Part shown: piece by piece, positions 55,401 through 64,000 of the stretch
Position numbering within the stretch: position 1 is the first letter of the stretch
Layout: each line of letters starts with the position of its first letter
Assembly: GCA_030762895.1 (NCBI GenBank)
Contig: CM061069.1
Coordinates: forward strand, 3,999,178 to 4,063,177
Source: Sophora flavescens
Lineage: Eukaryota; Streptophyta; Magnoliopsida; Fabales; Fabaceae
Length of the DNA stretch: 64,000 bases
Reading direction: 5' to 3'
Program-made: the position numbers and the translations under genes
Notes under the pieces: generated by a model
The model's database searches: none
Told to the model about the DNA's origin: nothing
Seen by the model: the letters and a program-made list of their open reading frames with translations, nothing else

Positions 55401-57470
55401 CGGGTTCATACGTAGTTCCCTCTAACTCCTCAGCAACTGGTTCCTCCATCGGGTCTTCTCGTACGATATAGGGGATAAAAAACATTTCTATCATCAAAAC
55501 AGGAAAAGAATACATAGCACATGATATAATAATAGCCACACACACGCATCACTCAAAATCAACAATCATCCTCAATTCACTATATCATCCTCTACCCTCA
55601 ACTCCTGCAACTAAGATTTTATATTGATGTGGCCATCTTTACTCCTGTCACATTAGTCAGTAGTTCGAAACAGTCCAGTGCAAATAACTTTCGAACTCGT
55701 TAACGACTAAATGAGTATTAGTCCAAAACGGTCTAGTGCCAAGAATATGCGAACGTGTCAAGGAATATCAGTCCAAAACGGTCTAGTTCCAAAAGCATTC
55801 GAACGTGTCAACAAGTAAAAGAATATTAAGGTTGTCTACCTCGGCATCCACATCCGTAGTGCACTCACCCGTAATATCCGATATCCCAAAATAGAATATC
55901 CTGACCTCGTGTATTCCACTCACACGCTGTGAATAACAATACATCTATATGAATCTCATCAACCCACATTAATAACATCCGAGTGCCTTAACCTTCCATC
56001 AAAGCCTTAACACATATTCTATGTCACACTTTCCTCTTTAAAATAATTAGTTTAGGTTAGGCAACTCTAAGTCACCATTATCCTCACACCCAAACCAACA
56101 ATTATCTCTCGAACAATATATATATATCTTTGCTTAAAATCCACCAAACACAATATTAAAACCAGACAGATCATGCATAACACAATATCAACAACATATT
56201 CCAATATCACCAAAATAACACAATATCAAGAATATTCAAACACCAAAAATAATACGTCACATGCAGTGGAATACCTCAACCAACGTATCACAGTAAATTC
56301 AACAACATAAACTCAGACATCACCAAATACTTAAAATCAACCTAATGTCGATAAACCTACAATCCCCGAATCACCATTGGTTTTACAGAAAAAGTTTCCA
56401 ATGTGATTTTGGTCTTGTTGATTACTCAACTACTAGTAGGGTTTAGGTCGCCCTACACAATTATTATAGAATATACTACTTATCGATTCCAACGGTAGAA
56501 TGATTCTTTCCCCCACCTGACCTAGCACCGAAATCCCGAACTCGACATTCCTCGCTATCACACTACAGCTTAATAGTTTCACCTTGAACCAAACAACATA
56601 ACTATAATTAATCAAACAACTACCATCTACGACACTTTAGGGCTAGGTTCGGCCAAGACTATGAAAATAGGTTTAGGGTTATCTTCTTTGTGCCATCTTT
56701 TGGATCCTAGTTACTAGAGTCTTAACTAACATAGATTACTTATTACAAGACTAAAATTTGAAACAAAATCATCTAACCTTTAGGGTTAGGGTTTTGGCCA
56801 TGTATAGTAAAATAGGCTAGGAAATTCTTTTTGATTTGAGTTCTTGGATTTAGATTACTTAGATACTTAAGAGTATTAAACAATCATTAGAATTCATTAA
56901 TTTAGCAAAATAAATAAACTCCTAAATTCTATATTTTCGGCCAACACAATAAAATTAGGATAGAAATCTTTGTTGAAGTTAAGCTCTTAGATCATAACCA
57001 CATAGGTATTAAAGAACTTAACCCAAGCATTATATTTCCTAAAAGAAGCAAAAATACCAAACCCATTTTCTATCTTAGGTTCGGCCAGATCAAGATCATA
57101 TATGTAGAAAATGTTTTTGCTCACACACTCTTAGATAATGAAAGTAGATGACATAACAAGATCATAGAAATCGGTTTCACATTTTTATGATTTTTCTACA
57201 ATTTTCTAGAATTATTCAAAGTTCTAGATCTAAGAAATGAAAAACTATGAAATAGGAAGATTAAGATCTTGAGATGAGATGAGATGATCATGGATGATCC
57301 TATTACCTCAAATGTATGAAGAATATGAAGAAAAGATGATGATATTGACAAGTTCTTCAATGGAAGCACTTGGAGCTCTTGAAGAAGATAATGGAGTTTT
57401 GGTAATTTGTGAAGAAATGAATAAAAATGAAGAATATGAGTGAAAGGGGAGGGAGGCCACAGTTTGGGGG

Positions 57471-57480
57471 GTATATATAG
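57471..57480 (-). promoter_or_regulatory. TATA box of B 3' LTR
   Basis: CTATATATAC on the minus strand, about 300 bp downstream of the bZIP-like palindrome and followed by a C-rich leader. It is the only strong TATA motif in this part of the LTR. Function is inferred from position. Confidence 0.5.
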
Positions 57481-57779
57481 GAGTAATCTTATGTCTTGTT
57501 TGCTTTGTTAAGCTTAGATTAATAGCTTTTAGGAATATTTAATTAATATAAGCTTAACCATAGTTAATAATTAACTTAACTAAGGTTACCTTTACTAACT
57601 AAGGTTAACTAATATGTGGCTCACATTTAGTGGAGGGTGTGGCTGATTTTAGACCACACAAACTAACCATGTTTCCTTAACCATGGTTAAAATCTAACTT
57701 AACTTTGATTAGGTTAAGCTAAAAGGCCATTTTGGTCATTTCACCTAAATTTACATTTAATGCTTCATAAATGCTTAGT

Positions 57780-57809
57780 GAGTCATGGTGGTGACTCACC
57801 CCATGACTC
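57780..57809 (-). promoter_or_regulatory. Palindromic bZIP/GCN4-like site in B LTR
   Basis: Identical in layout to the A sites (GAGTCATGG, GGTGAGTCACC, CCATGACTC), although the surrounding LTR has diverged. This suggests that the site is under constraint. Confidence 0.5.
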
Positions 57810-58556
57810 AGCTCCTCCGGTGTCCGGTTTTGTCTCTGCACCTCCCTTCTCGACTCCGTCGGTTCCCCGATTAGGGTTTTACACCCGTATAAAAGTGTAA
57901 TATTTCGTTTTCGACTGAAAATTTTCAAACTAACCAAACTAGTTGGAAATATGATTTAAATATAAATCATTTCTTTCACGAGTCAAAATTAGGTTTTCTG
58001 ATAATTAAAATCTTACTGTCAGTGAAAACACCGACTGTTTTCCATCCGAAATTTTACCAAAATTCTTCCGAATAAACATAATTATTTATTTCTGATCAGA
58101 AATTTGGAAAGTAGACTTCCTTACGGACAAAATATAAAAAATCTACAAATTTCAGTTTTCGGCCCAAATTAGGGTTTTCTGTCAGTATAAAATTATACTG
58201 TCAGTTAAAAAACGCAGACCGGGTTCCATCTGATTTTTCAACCCAAAATTTCACCGTAGCCTTATACCATAAGATAGACTATGAATATGATTTTATTTTA
58301 TTTAAAATCACTTTCTAACTCTCAGATTAAAATATAATTAATTATATTTTAACCGGTTAAATAACGTAATTAAAAATCAGGCTGTTACATTACTACCCCT
58401 CTATAAAAAAAATCCGTCCTTGGAATTTCATAACTCAAAACTGGGTAACGTCTTACAAATGTTTCTTAATCTAAAGATCCTACATCGTATTTCTCGTCGC
58501 TGTCTTCCTCTAAATGATAGCGGTAACTCCATAACATAATTCATCCTTATATCATT

Positions 58557-59817
58557 CTATTTATCCTCTAAACAATAATTACGTATTATATCCAAATTAC
58601 ACATACCTTCTATGAGATCTGCAAGGTGAGAGGATTCAGCTTCCCTTATGGTAAACACTCTCCCAGCAGCTTGAGGTCTAGCCATTTGCCGACCTGTTAC
58701 TGGAACTCCTTTCCCAGTTCCCCCTCTATAACCTCCAGCTTCTCTATCCTCAGCTATCGACTGCTGCATACCTCTCTGTCTACAATCACGAGCATAATTA
58801 CCTGGTTTCCCACTGTTGAAACAACCAGATCCCTCCCTGCAATTTCTAACATGATGCGGTCCTCGGCATCTGTAACAAACTAAGCTTTGTAGTTGCAGAC
58901 CTGTTCCGACCACTTGTGTGGTAGCTACTGGTGCTGGTGCCACTGTCTGCAATTGTCTGGCATATGGCCCTTGTCTCTCTTGAGAACCCCTACCTTCTCT
59001 CCGTTGGAGACCTGATCGAATAGGACCTCCACTCCTCTGTTGCCTCTGCTCAGCAGCTTGCCTCAGATCTATGCTTTCTATGGCACTGCATTTCTCCACT
59101 AGCTCCTGAAAACTCTGGATATCGAGAGATACTATAGCCCTCTGGAGTTCATGTCGGAGTCCTTCCTTAAACCTTCGGCATTGCTAATCTTCATTTGGGA
59201 ATCTCTGATATAATTTTGAATACTTAATCAGAGCCTGAAAACGCGATGCATAATCACCAACCGTCCTGTTGCCTTGTTTAAGACTCATGAATTCCCTTTC
59301 CTTTTCACGTCGAACTAGACGTGGAAAATATTTTTCAAAGAAACAGTTGTTAAAGAACTGCCAAGTGATCATTCTGCCCTCGGCCTCCAGCAATCTACGC
59401 TTGCCTTTCCACCAAGATTCTGCTCCTTCAGTTAACATGAAGGAAGCATACGTCACTTTCCTATCCTCTCTGCAGCGAATGGTATCGAATATCTTCTCGA
59501 TCTCTTGTACCCACCATTCTTCCTTCTCTGGGTCATAATCTCCTCGGAATTGAGGTGGCTTCCCTTTCAAAAAATATCCAATCTGGAATCTTCAGATGCT
59601 GCAGCACTTCTCTGATTCTTTAGTTCTAGCTGCTCTCTGTTCATCTGCAGCATTTCAGCATTCTGCTGTATTTGTAATAACATAGCAGTAGCTATTCTTT
59701 CCATGGCATTGGGAGTCGTAGATGATTCTCCTCCATCGATGTCATTGTTGACACTCCTATGATTCTTTCCGGAGTTCTATCACCACTATTGGTTGGACGT
59801 CCTCTTCCATGAGCCAT
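58557..59817 (-). pseudogene. gag: gag of element B (best preserved of the gag-only family)
   Basis: Starts MAHGRGRP at 59817. A frameshift near 59720 separates the N-terminus from a long frame at 59570-58557 interrupted by one TAG near 59184, where TGG (W) is expected. Motifs in order: FLKGKPPQFRGDYDP, EWWVQEIEKIFDTI, SWWKGKRRLLEAEGR, FFEKYFPRLVRREKE, then two knuckles, CYRCRGPHHVRNC and CFNSGKPGNYARDC. In the second knuckle the second cysteine is serine, so it cannot bind zinc in the usual way. The frame ends after VFTIREAESSHLADLIEGMC, at the same point as in A1 and A2. Only two lesions separate it from a full frame. Confidence 0.88.
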
Positions 59818-60050
59818 GATTCTGTAAAAGAAATCATCTGCTCTCATTAGTATGACATAGGCAAGTATATACATACCATATGTCATACCAATATTAGTTT
59901 TCGCATCAGGTTCTGACACATTACCCAACTTCTAAGCATAGTCAAAATCCGATGTGAATTCAACTAGACACGTCTAGTAACAACATCCTAAACCTCGCAG
60001 TCCTTGATTCTGATCGGACATAACCCCACAATCCATTTTAGAACCAAACT

Positions 60051-60062
60051 GCTCTGATACCA
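60051..60062 (-). other. Primer binding site of B (tRNA-iMet)
   Basis: TGGTATCAGAGC on the minus strand, a perfect match, a few bases from the LTR end at 60066. Confidence 0.9.
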
Positions 60063-60065
60063 AAA

Positions 60066-62483
60066 TGACACACCCCGTTGTGTCCTGTTGTGGCATTAAT
60101 TATTTATTAATCTTAATCACGTACTTAGTGTTAAAATACGTAAAAAAAAATTTAAAACTTCATAGTAATCATATAACTTCTGCAAAATAAACACACCAAA
60201 GATATAATATAGAAATACACACATGTTTGTTCATTACATTAACAAAACACTATTTAGGGTATCCTATCAGTAGGATCCCATGCAGGTACATACTTACACA
60301 AATTATTATAGTCAGTGGAAAATAAAACATCTTATAAGACTCACTGGCCCTAGACACTAAACTACATTACTGGAATCCACATCTCGTCCTCGCGCCTCTG
60401 GTTCATACGTAGTTCCCTCTAACTCCTCAGTAACTGGTTCCTCCATCGGGTCTTCTCGTACGATCACATTAGAATAAAATACAACACACAGAAAGATATA
60501 GGGGATAAGAAACAGTTCTATCATCAAAAGCGGAAAAGAATACATAGCACATAATATAATAATGGCCACGGACACGTATCACTCAAAATCAACAATCATC
60601 CTCAATTCACTATATCATCCTCTACCCTCAACTCCTGCAACTAAGATTTTATATTGATGTGGCCACCATTACTCCTGTCACATTAGTCAATAGTCTGAAA
60701 CAGTCCAGTGCAAATAACTTTTGAACGCGTTAACGACTAAACGAGTATTAGTCCAAAACGGTCCAGTGCCAAGAATATGTGAACATGTCGAGGAATATCA
60801 GTCCAAAACTGTCCAGTACTAAAAGCATTCGAACGTGTCAAGAACTAAAAGAATATTACGGTAGTCTACCTCGGCATCCACATCCGTAGGGAACTCACCC
60901 ACAATATCCGATATCCCAAAATAGGATATCCTGGCCTCGTGTGTTCCACTCACACGGTTGTGAATAACAATGCATCTATATGAATCTCATCAACCCACAT
61001 TAATAACATCCTAGTGCCTTAACCTTCCATCAAAGTCTTAACACATATTCTATGTCACACTTACTCTTTAAAATAATTAGTTTAGGCTAGGCACCTCTAA
61101 GTCACCATTATCCTCACACCCAAACCAACAATTATCTCTCAAACAATATATATATGTTTGCTTAAAATCCACTAAACACAATATTAAAACCAGACAGATC
61201 ATACATAACACAATATCAACAACATATTCCAATATCACCAAAATAACACAATATCAAGAATATTCAAACCCCAAAAATAATACATCACATGCAGTGGAAT
61301 ACCTCAACCAACGTATCACAGTAAATTCAACAACATAAACTCAGACATTACCAAATACTTAAAATCAACATAATGTCGATAAACCTACAATCCCCAAATC
61401 ACCATTGGTTTTAGAGAAAAAGTTTCCAATGTGATTTTGGCCTTGTCGATTACTAACATACTAGTAGGGTTCAAGTCGCCCTACACAATTATTATAGAAT
61501 ATACTACTTATCGATTCCGACGGTAGAATGATTCTTTCCCCCACCTGAGCTAGCATCGAAATCCCGAACTCGACGTTCCTCGCTATCACACCACAGCTTA
61601 ATACATAACTATAATTAATCAAACAACAACCATCAATAACACTTTTGGGCTAGGTTCGGCAAAGACTCATAAAATAGGTTTAGGGTTATCTTCTTAATGC
61701 CATCTTTTGGATCCTAGTTACTAGAGTCTTAACTAACATAAATTACTTATTACAAGATTAAAATTTTAAACAAAATCCTCTAACCTTTAGGGTTAGGGTT
61801 TCGGCCATGTATAGTAAAATAGGCTAGGAAATTCTTTTTGATTTGAGTTCTTGGATTTAGATTACTTAGATACTTAAGAGTATTAAACAATCATTAGAAT
61901 TCATTAATTTAACAAAATCAATAAACTCCTAAATTCTAGATTTTCGGCCAACACAATAAAATTAGGATAGAAATCTTTGTTGAAGTTAATCTCTTAGATC
62001 ATAACCATATAGGTATTAGAGAGCTTAACCCAAGCATTATATTTCATAAAAGAAGCAAATATACAAAACCCATTTTCTATCTTAGGTTCGGCCAGATCAA
62101 GATCATATAGGTAGAAAATGTTTTTACTCACACACACTTAGATATTGAAAGTAGATGACCTAACAAGATCACAGAAATTGGTTTCACATTTTTATGATTT
62201 TTCTACAATTTTATAGAATTATTCAAAGTTCTAGATCTAAGAAATGAAAAACTATGAAATAGGAAGATTAAGATCTTGAGATGAGATGAGATGATCATGG
62301 ATGATCCTATTACCTCAAATGTATGAAGAATATGAAGAAAAGATGATGATATTGACAAGTTCTTCAATGGAAGCACTTGGATCTCTTGAAGAAGATAATG
62401 GAGTTTTGGTGATTTGTGAAGAAACGAAGAAAAATGAAGAAGATGAGTGAAAGGGGAGGGAGGCCACAGTTTGGGGGGTATAT
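60066..62483 (-). mobile_element. 5' LTR of B (cut by Athila/Tat-like insertion)
   Basis: Minus-strand LTR ending GTGTGTCA at 60066. It is nearly collinear with 55401-57480 and lies outside the gag in the correct direction. Its upstream half is beyond the insertion at 62484 and out of the window. It holds the full acidic short frame at 60357-60446. Confidence 0.87.
60357..60446 (-). other. LTR-resident short acidic reading frame of B, 29 codons
   Basis: Reads MEEPVTEELEGTTYEPEARG and ends VDSSNVV then a stop. It aligns without gaps to the A1 frame at 1576-1665, with several synonymous or conservative changes (TTG/TTA, CCC/CCA, Asp/Glu). The open frame extends upstream to 60575, through a hydrophobic stretch that I do not trust as coding. 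Confidence 0.45.
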
Positions 62484-63736
62484 TGATAAATCATTTTTGA
62501 GTAACCTTTTAGTGTTGTATACTTGACCTAGTTAATTTCTATATGTGTTTAATATTGGTGATTTGGCTAAGTTTTGCATTATTGGGATTAATTGCTAAAC
62601 ATTGTTAATTTTCGGATTTTTCACTCATCCTGACCTTGTTGTATTGCGCAGAGCATAACTAGAGCTACAGATATCGGATTTTGGTGATGTTGTTGCCCCT
62701 AGAAAGATAAGTAAGAGACCTAAAATTTCAGCTGTTAGAAGAATTGTCAAATTAGGCCAACATCAAGGCCAAACTGGGCCCCTAGTTCTCTGACGCGGAT
62801 CAGTTCGCATTCCATGATGTTACCACACTTAAATGGGCATAACTTACTCATCTTAAGACCAATTAAGGCATATGATACCTTGTTGGAAAGATTATTCAGA
62901 GGGACTTAATTTGGGCTAGGGTTAGATAGGGATTAATGAGTATAATTAGCTGTTTAGTTCCGAACAAGTCAGACACGAAATTAGACAACTTTTACAATCC
63001 TTGTTTTTGCATGTTTTGGAATTTTCTTCCCCTCTCTTCTCCCCTTTTTAGTTTTATGAACTTTGTTAGGTGTTTTGTTGTTAAAGCTTCTCCAATGGTG
63101 ATGACTATGGAAGGCTAAACCTTTTATCAATCCTAGACATTCAAGTAATTTGGTTTGAATTCCGAGTTCCTTACTTTTAATTGTTTTTCAATTGCTTCTT
63201 CTCCTCTTCTCTTCTTTCAATTATGAATTCTATGTTGTGAGTGTGATTACGCTTGATCTATGTATGATTATTTATAGATTCAGTTTTCATGATTGAATTG
63301 GAATTAGGAATTAGGATTGATTAATCCAAAAATCTAATAGAGATTAGGGAACCAATTGGTAACCTAGGTTAATTGAATTTGTGCATAAATCAACATTATT
63401 AGGGAATACGATTGTGACTCCAATTTTTTTGTTTAAACCCTACATGATCATGTAGATTTCAAATTAACAGAGGAGGAGGGCAAACAAATTTATATCTTTT
63501 TGAACAATGACGAATTCTACCAAAGAACTTGACGTCTTGGATTGATGTTTATAATTAATTGAATTTATTTGTTTATTGCAAATTATTTTCTCCTTGAAAA
63601 TTTTGAAAAACCCCTTTCTCTAACATTCTCGATTGGCTAATAATTTTAAAGATCCTGGTGAGACGACCAAGGTTGTTTTGCCTTGTACTACAGTTTTTAA
63701 TTACTATTATTTTGACCTGTGTACGGCCTCGGATCA
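62484..63736 (+). mobile_element. 5' LTR of Athila/Tat-like Ty3/gypsy element
   Basis: Starts TGATAAATCA, the usual start in this group, directly after TATAT of the B LTR. It ends GGATCA before a CGTTGTTGCCGGGGA primer site. Length is 1253 bp. The rest of the element and its right target duplication are outside the window. TATAT at 62479-62483 is the likely left duplication. Confidence 0.82.
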
Positions 63737-63740
63737 AATT

Positions 63741-63758
63741 TTGCGTTGTTGCCGGGGA
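63741..63758 (+). other. Primer binding site of Athila/Tat-like element
   Basis: TTGCGTTGTTGCCGGGGA, a variant of the TGGCGCCGTTGCCGGGGA site known for Athila/Tat elements (attributed to tRNA-Asp). Confidence 0.82.
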
Positions 63759-64000
63759 TCTTTGATTTTTATAAGCCATATTAGGAATTCTTTTATTTTT
63801 GGATTAGTTTTTGTTTGTTTTGTTTAGTCCCATAATATTCATCTTCATTTTTTTCTTTTTTTTTCTTTTTATTTTGCTGTTTGGAGCTTATATGTGAGTG
63901 TCTTGAGCTCATATGTTTATATCATATTGATGACATTGCAAATTGTGATTTTCGTGGTTGTGAATCTTAGTACTTCCCATGGATATTTGTATGCAAAATT
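63759..64000 (+). other. Internal leader of Athila/Tat-like element (partial)
   Basis: T-rich untranslated leader after the primer site, without coding sequence before the window ends. gag would be expected beyond position 64000. Confidence 0.6.

Larger units (their letters stand above)
55401..58389 (-). mobile_element. 3' LTR of gag-only element B (end truncated)
   Basis: Minus-strand LTR starting TGTAACAGCCTG at 58389. It matches the LTR at 60400-62483 and, more distantly, the A LTRs. Its last ~340 bp (present at 60066-60400) are missing at the junction with A2. It carries the bZIP-like palindrome at 57780-57809, a TATA box at 57471-57480, and the start of the acidic frame (55449 down to 55403). 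Confidence 0.87.

Overview
This window is plant nuclear DNA, most likely from a eudicot with a large, repeat-rich, AT-rich genome. The evidence is tRNA-iMet-primed Ty3/gypsy elements with Del/Tekay-type proteins, a CACTA element with a TNP2-type transposase, a plant LINE, a 5S-derived TRIM-like element, and fragments of plant-specific host genes (an ARF B3 domain and a JMJ-type FYRC domain). I see no intact host gene. Nearly all of the 64 kb is nested transposons in different states of decay, and I did not try to name the species.

Layout. 1-6914: gag-only LTR element A1 (5' LTR running off the left edge, gag, 3-kb 3' LTR). 6915-9330: unassigned LTR-like DNA. 9331-18379: ten head-to-tail copies of a ~0.9-kb defective gag unit, closed by an inverted fragment. 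18380-19072: LINE reverse-transcriptase fragment. 19091-41460: a very large interrupted palindrome with ~2-kb arms that meet at a 34-nt loop at 28511-28544. Each arm carries a FYRC fragment followed by an ARF B3 fragment. Arm 1 is split by a 7.4-kb CACTA element (20038-27481, target duplication GAA). Arm 2 is split by a 10.7-kb composite insertion (30405-41125, target duplication CTTAT) made of an inverted 5S-derived element and a Del/Tekay retrotransposon D. 41461-44163: unassigned and AT-rich tandem repeats. 44164-55400: second gag-only element A2, with a foreign block in its 5' LTR that contains a GGCC-palindrome minisatellite, and with a recent 4.6-kb element E nested in its internal region (target duplication ATGTG). 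55401-62483: related gag-only element B on the minus strand. 62484-64000: 5' LTR and primer site of an Athila/Tat-like element that landed in the TATA box of B's LTR.

How the parts relate. A1, A2 and B encode only gag and end at the same point just after the gag-protease linker. They look like a non-autonomous (TR-GAG-like) lineage that depends on a Del/Tekay-type helper. D is the only element here with a full pol complement, and it is inactivated by stops and a frameshift. The LTRs of A, B and D share a short acidic reading frame. In D's 3' LTR that place is taken by a longer Pro/Ala-rich reading frame.

The most unusual structures are the ARF/FYRC palindrome, which would fold into a long hairpin if ever transcribed, and the gag tandem array with its three-unit higher-order repeat.
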